Source: Oxytricha trifallax
Lineage: Eukaryota; Ciliophora; Spirotrichea; Sporadotrichida; Oxytrichidae
DNA: 64,000 nucleotides
Direction of reading: 5' to 3'
Assembly (NCBI GenBank): GCA_000711775.1
Contig: ARYC01016927.1
Span: 62,001 to 126,000 of the forward strand
Numbering within the stretch: the stretch's first letter is position 1; each line of letters begins with the position of its first letter. The translations under genes and the position numbers were made by a program. The notes beneath the pieces are model-generated. The model had not been told where the DNA came from. It did no database searches and saw only the letters and a program-made list of their open reading frames with translations. Positions 24,501 to 35,695 of the stretch are shown piece after piece.

Positions 24501-26912
24501 CATCTCCCACTAGAAAAGATTAAAGAATTCTAATGTGATGAATGCTAAAATTTCTTCTAAACTGATTCGAGCTTGAAGAGGCACATCAAAGAGATGCACT
24601 CTGGGAGAGCTAAGATATATTTTAAGCACGAAAAGGTCGATGGCAGGTATTAGTGCACGACTTGCATGAAGTCTTACACTCACTCAGCTAAAGTTAAAAG
24701 ACACATGCAAAAACATCATTTAAATGAGTTTTTAATGCAAGATAAAGAAACATAAAAACTTATACCAGCCAAGAGAAAGTCCAATACTATAGAGTCTTAA
24801 AGAGAGCAGGAAGAGAGACTTAAGAAGCAGAAACGTTTTGAGTCAATGAAACAACCAGCAAATGAATTATATATAGCATGCTTGTAAGAGAGAGATATGT
24901 ATATACCTGCATTAAATGCAGTAGATCTCAGTTTTTGCATTGACAACTATTTACATATTGATGTGCCTAACAAGGCAAAACTCATAGTAGTTGATGAGTA
25001 TGCTTATAAAGTATATCCTTTCAAATATCTTATTAGGAACGAGCAGTATCAAAATGAGTTTGCCGATGAATACATAATACTAAGATAGGCTCATAAAAGG
25101 TAATGCAAGAACTTGCTTAAACTCGATGGAGTTATTCTTGGACATGGTTTTATTGCACTACGATTTAAGAAATTTGAAATGACTCTAAGAGATTATCTCT
25201 ACCATAATAGATACCCAGATGACTTGAATGAGATACTCACGGAAATGACCAAGGGTGTGAAAGAGCTGCATGATCTAGGGTATGTTCATAGAGATTTGAA
25301 GCCAGAAAATGTAATGCTAAATCTCTGTCCTTTAGAAATAGTAGTCATTGATTTCAATAGAGCAATAAGGTAAGAAATAGTGACTTTAGCTAAAGTACTA
25401 GGCACACCTGGGTACTTCCCAATAAGAGAGAAGTGGACTAATGGCTCTGTTTAGTGGGATGTCTGGGCGGTAGCAGCAATTATTTTAGAGTGCGATATGG
25501 AAAGTATGTCTTACTTCGGAACAAAGCAAGAAAAGTAATCAATAAGCATGGCTGTTAAACATATAAAGCAGGAAGATGTATGCACTTAGATTAAGAAAAT
25601 GGTTGAGATGATCAAAGTAAGAGCTCCAGCATATCCAAGATCATCATTAGAAGATATACTTGAAACATTAAAGAGAGCTAAATTCAAGAGATACCACAAA
25701 GATAAGCAGATAAAATTTATTTGAATTAATGACACTAATAATCATTAAATATACATCAAATTCACATCAAACCTGCTTTTCTCTACTAACCCCAATAAGA
25801 CCCCAACTATACCCTACAAATCAAAGCACTTATAAACCTCACTAAGGGGTTTTGGGGTTTTGAATCTGCACAGATCTTTTTTATTAAATAAATCAATTTA
25901 AATTAAAGTCATTCGAAATAAGTGGCAGTTCTATATTTAATAATTACTTGTAGACATCTGTATTTCTTGAATTTCCTATTTTTATCTATTTTATCAATAT
26001 TACTTCTACAGAGTACGGGCCTCTGTCAACATAATCTCCCAAGAATAGTAGTCTATAAATAATTGTGGTTATGATTTTAAATTTGATGATAAATTTATTT
26101 TTATTCAAGGAAATTCTTAAAAATTGTGTTGAACTTACTTAAAATCTTGAACTCCGTTAATTGCTGTAAAAATATTTATTAAATCGTAAAAGTGTCCATG
26201 TATATCTCCGAATACACATACTGGGTCATTTACTAGTATCATATTAGGCTCAACTTCTAAAATCATAATTTATAAAAGCCTTGTTTTATAAAGAAATTAA
26301 GTAAGAGAGAGTATAATTCAAATCAAGAATTATCTAAAAACTATTGTTAATCTATAATGATAATTTAATCATAAAAGCCGTTGGTTTAAAAAGTACCTCT
26401 TAAATACGATTCTAATAATTATTTATTTTTGTATATTTTACTTTTGCAACTAACATTAATTGATAAATATCATGCGGTTTAAAACCCATTTTGATAAACA
26501 AATTTCAAGCATATTCATAACCATAAAACAGTAGAATACATAGTATGTTTAATTGTAATTGATAAATTTACCTAACAGCTTCTTGGTATTTTTTATTATT
26601 CTCATGAAATCAGCTTTCCTAATTCTGCCCTCAGCCTTTAGATGATTTCTTAATTGCTCCCAATCAGGTAGGCCATTAAGTCTATTTGGAAAGAGAAGAT
26701 TCGAATCCAAAGGTCTATGTGGAGGAAGCGGCACCTATATATATTTTAAATGCTAAATAGAATTTACTTCAGTAATTTTAATAAGATGGTGTATATTAAG
26801 CTATAAAATTTTCACATTTATAATATAAAATAAATTGAAATTCTAAAAATATTGTTATATAAATAAGTACCATTATTTTTCTATCTCTACAAGGATCTAG
26901 TAATGTTTCCAT
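18528..26912 (-). CDS. Calcineurin A-type Ser/Thr phosphatase (PP2B), interrupted by nested transposons
   Basis: Metal-dependent protein phosphatase catalytic subunit. In order on the minus strand: start at 26912 ([12 protein letters not shown]), [15 protein letters not shown] and [10 protein letters not shown] (26.7 kb), [11 protein letters not shown] (about 26.18 kb), [11 protein letters not shown] (26.02 kb), then, past the inserted elements, [12 protein letters not shown] (20.2 kb), [19 protein letters not shown] (19.9 kb), [29 protein letters not shown] (19.5 kb) and [21 protein letters not shown] and RGNHE are the metal-binding and catalytic signatures of the family. After the catalytic core come an acidic insert (DDDEEEEQK, 19.23 kb), the helix [20 protein letters not shown], which aligns with the region after the calcineurin B-binding helix, and a tail ending HSMPR at TGA 18528-18530. 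Several GT-AG introns are present. The 21.04-26.0 kb insertion separates the GDYVDRG and RGNHE blocks. Confidence 0.9.
20300..21039. other. AT-rich sequence between phosphatase blocks, left of the foldback element
   Basis: About 740 bases with no protein-like frame, lying between the RGNHE-containing block and the foldback element. Together with that element and the TBE it forms the non-coding interruption of the phosphatase gene, so it is probably part of one composite IES. Confidence 0.5.
21260..21690 (+). pseudogene. Coding-like cargo inside the foldback element
   Basis: The centre of the foldback element is clearly richer in GC than its surroundings and carries a + strand frame of about 140 codons (…[17 protein letters not shown]…, …[16 protein letters not shown]…, …[17 protein letters not shown]…) ending at TGA 21688. 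One TGA interrupts it near 21424, and no convincing ATG precedes it. Codon choice looks protein-coding rather than random. I do not recognise the family. It may be a captured gene fragment or the remnant of the element's own gene. Confidence 0.45.
21752..21836 (+). repeat. TBE left terminal inverted repeat
   Basis: 85-bp repeat beginning with two C4A4 telomere-like units. Its inverse is at 25778-25862. The target duplication AAT lies immediately outside. Confidence 0.95.
21854..23092 (+). CDS. TBE 42-kDa-type transposase (DDE, IS630/Tc1-mariner-like)
   Basis: DNA transposase of the TBE. Reads from ATG 21854 ([15 protein letters not shown]). The catalytic triad is visible: D in [10 protein letters not shown] (about 22.38 kb), D in [11 protein letters not shown] (about 22.62 kb) and E in [12 protein letters not shown] (about 22.73 kb). 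The last two motifs are typical of the IS630/Tc1-mariner (DDE_3) group. TGA is the stop in this code, and one in-frame TGA occurs near 22060 between GS and KHPARKQ, so this copy appears interrupted unless it is read through. The frame runs on past the 22-kDa gene's end, to TGA at about 23090, so the two genes overlap tail to tail. The true C-terminus may be near 22.92 kb. Codon use is like the other TBE genes. Confidence 0.85.
22941..23726 (-). pseudogene. TBE 22-kDa-type protein, frameshifted copy
   Basis: Minus-strand frame starting [18 protein letters not shown] (ATG near 23726) and ending [17 protein letters not shown]...NM at a TGA near 22941. It continues [45 protein letters not shown] and [17 protein letters not shown]. 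The function of this TBE gene is not known. Two frame changes are needed to read it through, one near 23.60 kb (after YLTLH; a very short intron cannot be excluded) and one near 23.36 kb, so this copy is probably damaged. Homologous to the gene at 56352-57156 in the 51-62 kb element. Confidence 0.75.
23760..24275. promoter_or_regulatory. Divergent intergenic region of the TBE with GGTACC-type repeats
   Basis: About 500 bases between the divergent 22-kDa (-) and 57-kDa (+) genes. 23890-24110 holds many imperfect copies of AATTAGTACC / TTGGTACCA in both orientations (for example TTAGTACTGGTACTAAATT). An upstream ATG at about 24156 opens a short frame that closes at TGA before the main start. 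A regulatory role is an inference. Confidence 0.5.
24276..25724 (+). CDS. TBE 57-kDa-type zinc-finger / protein-kinase-like protein
   Basis: Intact frame of 482 codons from ATG 24276 ([15 protein letters not shown]) to TGA 25722-25724. Two C2H2 fingers lie near residues 90-140: CDEC...H(3-4)H then CTTC...HMQKHH. A basic linker follows, and then a kinase-like domain with [11 protein letters not shown] (catalytic loop, near residue 330) and IDFN where DFG is expected. A P-loop was not obvious, so activity is uncertain. This finger-plus-kinase combination is the recognised third gene of TBEs. It is the only one of the three genes in this copy with no break. Its role in transposition is unknown. 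Confidence 0.9.
25778..25862 (-). repeat. TBE right terminal inverted repeat
   Basis: Inverse of 21752-21836, ending GGGGTTTTGGGGTTTTG. Followed by the target duplication AAT at 25863-25865. Confidence 0.95.
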
Positions 26913-27119
26913 AACTCAACAAGAATTGAAATATATTTTTAAAAAGAATTAAATTATTTTAGTTATTAATTTCCAATTTCTAATTATTTTTGATTATCTG
27001 TATATCATATTGCCTAAATTTCTTTATTATGAAAGTAATCTTTGTATTAGACAGATAATAAAGAAATTAATGTTAAAATAATTCATTAATGCATTTATAT
27101 GATACTTATTAAATCATGC

Positions 27120-30100
27120 TCATTATATAAGAGCTTCTTTCAAAGGTATAATTTGTTTCCTACGCTTTTAGGAGCCTCCTCCACTAAGCGGATTCCCATT
27201 GCTACTAATTTCATTAGCCTCATTATTTTCAATCTATTTGCTATTACCCAATGAGTTAATTTCATTATTTTGTGGAAATTATTTGCTAGTATTTTCCCAA
27301 TGCATGCTATTCTACCTAACACTCTACCACTGCACACTTTAGTCCTACTACATTTAATTAGTTCTAGGTGTAAGCAGCTGCTTCTCCTAGCTAAGAATCA
27401 GCAGACTTCTTATGCTTTGATTGATGTTTTCTTCCAGAGCTGCATCTGAATCTTGCTCAAAGTTTTCTAGGTTGAGCTTTGGATTCTTGGCAAGCAGGTT
27501 TAAGTTACTGGCTTGGTTTGAGTCATCATAATTGTTGTAATTTAAAGCCAAATCTCTGTTACTTGTACTTATATCTCTGTTTTAAGGGGAGCTGTCTAAT
27601 TAATGATTAGACTGATCTTAAGTGGCTCCATTCATTATAATATTTCATATACAATATGCTGAAAACATTAAAGAGAATAGAAATGACTAAAAAATTTAAT
27701 TCCTATCTCTGGTTAATCCTATAGTAGTTTTCATGTTGCTATTAAATCTACCTGCTGTATTTTCTATTATTGAAGACTATCTTTGCTCTTAATACTTTTA
27801 ATCATCTATTCCGCTGCTGTTAACTCCTGAATCAATTTTTTCATTAAGAACTTTCCTTAACTCTTTATTAGTGGCTGTGCTATTCAAATCATTTAATTGT
27901 TGATGTTGTAGAATCAGTTCATTATTTGAGTTTGTAGAGAGTTTTATATTGTTAAGGTTTAAGCCCATCAGCAAGGATTGTTCTTTAATTGAGGTATTGA
28001 CTGAGTTCATTTAAATAAAATTGAAATGTTTCTATAAATATAGAATCAATATATTTCATAAATTTTAATACAAGATTTAATTTGTGATTGTATTCATATT
28101 GAAAGTTGAATTATTTAAGTAGTTTGATTGATTATTTCCATAACTGCCCATCAAGTTTAATTTAAATTTACAGTTTAAACTAGGTCAATTACAGTAAAAA
28201 TATTTTATATATTTTACCCATCATCTGAACTTAAATCTATCTCTTTCTATGATAGGACCGTTCAAAAGCATTTCTGGTGTTTTTCTTGGGAAATGCAGGC
28301 AGTTGCACTGATTCATTTAGCACCATAATAATTGAGATTAATTAAAAGGCACTAACTTCTAAAGATAAAATGCAAATATATAGACTTCACCATAATCTCT
28401 TTGTTACTATTCTATTACTGCACTTGCTACTATTGACTATGTGCAACACCTCCAATCTAAGTCCTGGGTTTTCTAGTAACTATCTTATTTCTCTCGTATT
28501 GTCTGATCAGGGATGAATATTCAAAAAAAGCACTAATTTATGTTAATCTTTACATATATTGTAATATGCAGAGTGAATAAATTGCCATATTAAGGATAAT
28601 TTAGTGTTATATTTATGATAGCTTAATGGAGGTATCGTTTGGATATTCATCTCCTTATCTGAGTCTGCTACTATCCAATAATTCATCTTAGTATTATTAT
28701 AAAATTTAGTTTTTAGAAGTTTACACCAAAGGAGGCATTCTGCTGTGTTTTGAGTTAATTATATTCATAATTTAATAATAAAATAAGTGGTAGCTTTAAA
28801 AATTAATAACGAATATGTGTTTTTTTATATTTAAATTTTTTGAGTCAAGTCCATAAGATATGAGTGGTTTATATAGATTATCTCTTGGTGAGACTTGAGT
28901 TGACTTGGCCATATGACTCTCATTAAAATCAAAATAATTGGCTAGTGATTCGCTTAAATCCACTTTCTTGATAATAGATGTATTGCTGTATTTAAATTAT
29001 CATAATATAAAATTATAGGTTATCTTGATTTAACATATTTATATTTATACATGCAATAGTGTTATGCTGATCTGTGGAATGATGTCTGCTTTTAAAAGCA
29101 GTTAGTTCTTTTTATTAATCTTTTACTTAGTCTCGCTATTCTTTTCGTTTAAAGGCATTTAGAGAAACTTTATTTAGCATGTTTATCTATGCTCTTAAAA
29201 TCAATTAATGAGATTTTTGAAAAAACTTGATTGATTAAGCTGTAAAAAATAATTCAAATTACATGTAAAATTGAGTAATTTTAGAAAAAGCTCCCAAATT
29301 CTTTGAAAAATTCACTTATTCTTTCTTTCTCTCACTTTCTTACTTTAAATTCATAACATTGAGCTTTTTGTTAAAATTTTCGAAAAATTTTCTCTCTCGC
29401 TCTCTTTCTATTATATTGCCAACCAGATCTTTTTATTCTTTCTTAAATTACAGGAATTAATTTAGTTAGTTTTTCTGCAAAGTTTATTGCATATTTTTCA
29501 TGTAATCTTTGAATTATATTTATAAAAATCACTTAATTTAATTAAAAAAGTTAGGTATTACCCCATAAATACAATATTTTTTCCCCAAAAATCACTTAAA
29601 ATGTTATAAAAAGTAGTGATAAATTATTATCAATTAAAATTGATAATAAAATTCTTTGAACTCTCTTATGTTTGATACTTCTTATTTTTTACTTTCTAAC
29701 TCGATCTCTCTTGCGAACTGCAATCTTTAAGTCAAATCTTTTGTGCTTAAGAAATCTGCCTCATTTTTCATAATTGACATTTCATATAACTTTTTTTCGA
29801 TGTCTGCTTTTAATGATGCAATGTTGGATGTGCGAACTGGGCTTACCTAATGAGATTGAGATTGTTGAATCAAGTATAATTTAGTATAAAGAACCATAAA
29901 AAAACATAAATTAAATATAATTCAATTTATAAAATTTAAATCACACCTTACTTTGGCTTGATTATTACTTTCTTAAAAGGAGCATACTGTTTTTGTTTCT
30001 TTATACTATCTTAAAAGTTTAGATTTCCTGTACTATCAATATTTCTTAGACTTTGTTAGTACACGCTGTATTGTTCAACATTTGATAAGTTGCCTTCTGA

Positions 30101-31466
30101 GTTGTCTATGGTTAGAATAGATCTCTTTTTTCTCAGTAAGTTTGAAGAGGTTGAATAAATTTCTACTACACGTCCATTATTCAGGGAAAATTCTTGTTTG
30201 TGCATGTGCTGATCTTTTTCGATTACTGATGTTAATTTTTCAGAGTCTTTTTTGCTTATTATCAATTCTATGCCTTTAATTTGTTGCTTGTAAACATTCG
30301 ACTATCATATTTTAAGTGATTTGTTGGAAGATTAGGATAAATTATAGAAATATTTTACTTTATTAAATAACTTTTAAGTTTATGTAGTATCAAAAGTTCT
30401 ATTACTCATATAAATGGCATCTTTAGCACTAAATTCAAATCCATAAGCCTCCCATAGGTCTCTCAGCTTCCCCAAAAAGAATCCCTCTTCAATTTATTTC
30501 TAAGTGAAAACTTTAATAAAGGTCTGATGTTTCAGCAAGAAAGTTAATAATGCTATAGTAAGGGATCTTTTTTTGGCTTCTAAGACAGTTGAGCAGTTTA
30601 TTTCAATGAATTTCAAACCCTTCTTTAAATCGATACTTTTCGAGTTGAAATTTGCTATTTAATTGTAATCTTTGATCACGGATTCTTAATTGCTGTCTGT
30701 AAAATGAATCAGTGCCATTATTTCATTTTCATATACATCTACTGTATTTCAAAAAATAATAAACTATGTTAAACAACCTAAGCGTAAAATTAAGAAATAA
30801 TATTAACTCTGTATCTCTCATTTTAACAGACATAGGTATTGCATTTGAAAAATCCGACATAGTAATTGACATTGGATCGAAATTTAGATTGTTTAAAGTC
30901 TATTTAAGTGTAATACTTTAACCCAAAACTCCTCCGTTTCCTACCAAACTAATTTATTTTTGAATGTCTCCTCCAGTGACTTAACGTTGAAACTCGTTTT
31001 TATGATCAAAGACCCAATTAGGAACTAGAGACATTTCAAACCTGGGATTTTTATAGTTTTATACAATGATTTAATGTGTGGAGAGGTCGAAATAATAGCG
31101 GATGAATTAATCTACAAATTTTGTTGACCGGGTTTAGATCTTTTCAAGAATTGTAGGAAGCTAGAGATATATCTATTCTTCTAGATAAAATAAAATTGGC
31201 AATATAATTACAAGTAAGTTTATGTACTAGTAATATTTTAATTGTAAATTGTTGGTGAATCTATCTTTTCCAAATATACCTTAAGATTGACAAGGAACCT
31301 AAATCGTCAACAAATTTGTTTAATAATTTATTTTTGTGGAACTTAATTTAATTTTATGTTTATGATATTTAAAGTCTAGTTAACTTGAGATACTTCCATT
31401 TAGACTAGAGACACAGCGAAGCTCTATGCTCAATTATCCTTTAAATTAATTTGAATTAATTATCAT
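27120..31466 (-). CDS. Large coiled-coil and Asn/Gln-rich protein
   Basis: Unrecognised. Starts at ATG 31466 (MIINSNQFKGQLSIELR) and ends at TGA 27120-27122 (KRRKQIIPLKEALIQ). The N-terminal third has ordinary composition (DPMSITMSDFSNAIPMSV; LTFLLKHQTFIKVFTQKQ near 30.5 kb). A helical, charged region follows (NIIERERERKFFENFNKKLN, about 29.38 kb), predicted by eye as coiled coil. The last 1.2 kb is Asn/Gln/Ser-rich. Many GT-AG introns of about 25-110 bp are inferred. The part from 28326 downwards could be a separate gene starting MVLNESVQLPAF, but a phase-compatible join through the intron at about 28357-28386 (…NSNKEIM|KLVPF…) favours one gene. Unlike genes A and C it needs only introns, not IESs. 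A cytoskeletal role is only a guess from composition. Confidence 0.6.
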
Positions 31467-31750
31467 TTTTACGCCACAAATAATGCCTGAAACCAGTTTA
31501 AATTTTAATTGCAGCTTATACTCTTAATAATGGGTACTTGAAGAATAGTAATATTTGCTTATCTGAAATTAAAAAGATTAATTTACAAAAATTATGAATA
31601 ATATACAAATATCCATTATTGTATTAATAGATATATCCTTTGAGTTCATATTGTGTAACTTTATTGTCTTTATCAAAATAATTAAATTAATAATATCATG
31701 AATAGAATTTGAAAATATGAAATTTATAAAAACAACATTTGTACATAGAG

Positions 31751-33853
31751 TCAGATATATTAATCATTCTAAAAACTAAAACATTTATTTATCAAAGCCT
31801 TTGCAAAGTTTATATTAGGAAAGAAAAACGAGTCAAAGTCTTAGTAACTATCATAATTAGTATTTCTCTCTTTAATTATTTTCTTCATCCTGGGTATATC
31901 AACTCCACAATTTCTAGTTTTAAGTTTGTTCAATCTCTATATATTTTTATCTTTATCACTTCCATACTGGCACATGTTGTACTTCAAACTCCTGCATGTT
32001 TTTGGAAAAAGTTTCTGTTCTTGAATCATTTATACTTTGGTTTATATGCTTGGGAATAAGTTGTGTACTATAGTCAATGTTTTATAGGGGAATTCCGTAA
32101 AATCAGGGTAGCGAAGGGATTGGAACTCAGAACCTTGACTCACAAAGTTTTAATGGATGTCTTGAAAAACGTATTATTGTTTCAAGTTCTTGCAAGTGAG
32201 TTCAATCATATCACGGAATTTAGATCTTTGCTCTCTCAAAAAGTAAATATTTATTCTTTAAAATTGGGAGTGTATTTTTTTTTTACTTTAAAAGAGATTT
32301 TTATTTAAGATATAAATGACTGGATATTTCTCTAACAGCAAAGCTTTAATATAGGAGTATTCTCTTTCTCTAAACTATCTATAGTATGTTTAAATCTTAA
32401 TAGCCATTTTAATTTCTAGTTTTTATCGTCGCCTTTTTTATATATACGCTTTGAATGGTTTCTCTAATTTCTTTCTGGCTTCATAGTACATTAATTCTGG
32501 TTTGTCATTGTAAGATATTCCAATCCCTGTAGTCTCATAAGGAATCTCAATTCCCTTTTCATTCTAAGTCTCTATAACCATCCTCTTATCATTTTTTAAA
32601 TGTAAATTATGCTTTTTTGCCTCTTTTCGAAGTACTTTTGATGAGCGACTCTCTGTTTATAACCTTTGAAAAGCGCTTGGATTCTTATAGAGGGGCTATT
32701 CTTTTCATAAAGTCTCTTGAGTTTGTAAACTTCCAGGTCCACTTGAAATAAATGCTGTTCTGCATTTAGGTCTTCTTTGAATTCAGGAATGTATAAACGC
32801 ATAAATGGAGAAAGTGCTCTGAATCTTAAACCAAAGCCAACATCTTCCATTCTTTCTTCGTCTGTTATTATAAAGTCATCTAATGCTTTAATAATTTAAA
32901 TACATTGAATATTTTTACAGAACCTTTTTAATTAATGCTTTGAAATAAATAAATTACCTTTGTGTATTATTTTATCTAATGCTCTAAGTTCAATGAGCTT
33001 AGTAACCAAATAGTGCCTATATCCACTAACTTATGAGATAGGATTATTACTAAGTGTTAAGTGATATAAACTGTCACTCAACGCAGTCAATGACTCTAAG
33101 TTACTCCAATTCTAAATTTAATTATGATCAAGAAATAGCATTCGAAGATTTTTCATTTACAACAAAGCATGATAAGCTGGCAGAAGCACGATATTGTTGT
33201 TTGAGAGGTTTAATTTTACGAGATTTTGCATTTTTTACATTTGGTTTAGGTCTTGGAAAGCTCCGAAGCGGTTATAAGATAAGAAAGCAATTTGCATGTT
33301 CTAACATTAGCTAAGTATATTATATAGGTATACATTAAATCCAATGAAAATAACTAGAAATACTGTAAATTTAAGGCTAATCATAATTAAATTTATCTTA
33401 ACTTATTTTTGATAAGAATATTATTTATATCTGATTTTTAAAAGTATATTGAAACCTCTTGCAAGTCCTTTCGCTCTAAGAGATAAAACCCAGTTTATCA
33501 ATAATTATTCATTAAAAAAGAGAACTAAGAAAATTTAAACTTAGTTACAATAATCCTAAAAGTAAATTTACTCAACATCATGATTTAATAATACAAATAA
33601 CAAATGCATGTTAATTTAATAAAAGCCTTATCTAAATGATTTTACGCCATGTATAATTTTAACATTTATTTAGTATATTTATAAATGTGCAACAGAGTTT
33701 TATAACTTAAACATCAAGTATTTTTTTGCAATCAGTGTAGCTCAAGACCATCTCTTCAGTAATATCCTCCTCTTAGTTTTCATCAAAGGGGTTATTTAAA
33801 TGTGCTGTCGAGGACTACTGCAAATATGATGGGTCCAACTTGTACATATTCAT
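31751..33853 (-). CDS. Leucine-rich repeat and IQ-motif protein (LRRIQ3-like)
   Basis: Starts at ATG 33853 (MNMYKLDPSYLQQSS) and ends at TGA 31751-31753. Leucine-rich repeats lie around 33.0-33.3 kb: LVKLNLSNNNIVLLPAYH, LRMLFLDHNQIQNWSNLE and LYHLTLSNNPISQVSGYR, capped by HYLVTKLIELRALDK. After an intron comes DFIITDEERMED, then IRIQALFKGYKQRVAHQKY (32.67 kb) and a second IQ-like segment, MAIKIQTYYRQFRERE (32.4 kb). LRRs, a cap reading 'ALD..' followed by 'TDEE', and then IQ motifs match the layout of LRRIQ3 and related ciliary calmodulin-binding proteins. The tail (31.75-32.3 kb) is continuous and ends FSFQNDQYI. Binding of calmodulin and location at the axoneme are inferences from the family. 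Confidence 0.75.
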
Positions 33854-34187
33854 TTTATTTAATTGATTGAAATTTTATAAATAAATTAACTAGAAATTGA
33901 CCTCTTATTTTATTTATTGAGACCATCATTAATATGATTTATATCTCAATATAATAATCTTGTAAAAATATATAATCTTAAAATTAGATTACTCTTAAAA
34001 CAAACTAATCTTAATAAATTCTTGAATTTAATTAAAATTTAATAAATACAATTTTGTGGAGTTAGTTAATTCTTATTATATCCCAATTTCTTTTTGAATT
34101 TATAAACAATTTGACATATAATTATAGTTAAAATTGAAGTGTTACCTCAATACTATTTACACATATTTATACCCCTAAACAATTAAA

Positions 34188-35649
34188 ATGAAAAAGAATA
34201 AATCCTAATAACAGGGGCAAATCACCTCCTCCTCCTCATCCTAATAATAACAAGCCTACCTCTAACTAAATCAGCAGTAGGTATCTCAATTAAAATCCCT
34301 GAAACCCATAATAAACTCCAATCAGAATTCATAAAGTTTAACACCAGGCAAGGGGATGAAGAAATCTGTTGTTATATAAGAACCAAAAACTAATAACGTA
34401 AAAAATACTAATAACAATAGTAACAGTAATTAAGGAAAAGCTGTGGAAAGTGTAATAACACAAGCATTATTGAGTAATACTGGTGAGAAATAAATAGTAG
34501 AAAGTTAAATTAAAAAGGATGAGAAAATCAAAGTAGATTCATTTTACATATCTGTGATTTAATGATTAAAAATTTTCATGTTTTTAAATTTCATGAATAA
34601 AAGTAGCTATTAGAGTGAGACCAAAACTAAAACAAGAATCTCATAGAGATTCCGTTATTGAATGCAACCTATTGGTATGTTTTATAGTTTTTATAATTTA
34701 TGATAGTTTATAGGATAACAAGATTCGAGTGAGTGATCTAACTCATATTGTGGAGAGCAAATATGATTAGCTATTCGATGGACCTTAAAATCAAAAAGAT
34801 GTCTATGAATTTATAACAAGTAAGTTAAGATTGCATAAGAATAGAGTAATTTATTGAGTCAGTTTCAGATTTAAACAAATAAATCTATGTCCTAATTGTA
34901 TCTGGTTATTTCAAGCCCAACAATTTACATTTTGTCTTTCTTTAATGACATTAGAAGTAGTTTAACATTTATTATGTAGGTACAATCAAGGGGGTGTTTG
35001 ATGGTTACAATTCAACAATATTCGCTTATGGACAGACAGGATCTGGTAAAACATATACTATGTTTGGTCCATCTTGGGAAGAAAACCTAATCTTTAACAG
35101 AAAACAATTAAATGTTACAAAAGCAAGGAACTAATTAATTGATTAGAATGGGTTCATAGTTGATCGAGATTAAGAAGGAGTTATACCAAGGACAGTAAGG
35201 GAAGTATTTTAGTTAATGCATTAATAATTAAGAATTATTGTTGATTATTAGGGTTTAATACCTTAAAAATATTAATACCTAAATAATATACATCCCATAT
35301 TATAAAAATGCGACAAGCTTTATAAGACAACGATTAGAATCACACTATATACTGTTCATTTATCCAAATTTACAATGAGAAAATTTACGACTTACTTTAA
35401 GATGTAGAAACTAAAAAACCTTTAAAAATTAGGGAGGATTAAAATGATGGAATTTTCGTTGAAGGATTGTCTGAATATATAGTTTAAACTGAGAAGGACT
35501 GTTTTGCCTTACTCAGAAGAGGAGAGCTTAATCGTATAACAAGACAAACCAAAAAGAATATTCTATAATAATTATTACTTTATTTTCTTTAGTTGTAATA
35601 TCTTAATAAATTTTATTGCAACTAATAAAATATGAATGAATCAAATTAT

Positions 35650-35695
<46 letters not shown>

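Larger units (their letters stand above)
21752..25862 (+). mobile_element. TBE: TBE (telomere-bearing element) transposon, 4.1 kb
   Basis: A complete 4111-bp element. Both ends are CAAAACCCCAAAACCCC (two C4A4 telomere units) and continue as identical inverted repeats of about 85 bp (21752-21836 and 25778-25862). It is flanked by the 3-bp duplication AAT (21749-21751, 25863-25865), the ANT-type target known for TBEs. It carries the three genes of the family: a transposase (+), a 22-kDa-type protein (-) and a zinc-finger/kinase protein (+). Terminal repeats are perfectly paired over 85 bp, so the insertion looks recent or well maintained. Known biology: TBEs are germline-limited in Oxytricha-type ciliates, and their transposase has been implicated in genome rearrangement. 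Confidence 0.95.
21040..25998. mobile_element. Foldback element split by a TBE insertion
   Basis: Left end ATTGATAAAATAGATAAAAA (from 21041) is repeated in inverse at the right end (to 25998), and near-identical inverted arms continue inwards (CAAGAAATACAGATRTCTAC, ACTGCCACTTATTTCGAATG, AATCTGTGCAG). The right arm is broken at ...TTTTTGCACAAT|AATCTGCACAG by the TBE (21752-25862). Without it the element is about 850 bp: arms of about 190-200 bp around a GC-richer centre (21.26-21.69 kb). A relative with the same end organisation is at 48517-49393. No transposase of its own is visible. Confidence 0.85.

Noticed and set aside
28326-28351. Separate gene starting MVLNESVQLPAF
   Set aside because: Possible, but the overlapping frame KLVPFNQSQLL...PIIERDRF joins the upstream and downstream exons in phase, so one gene is simpler.
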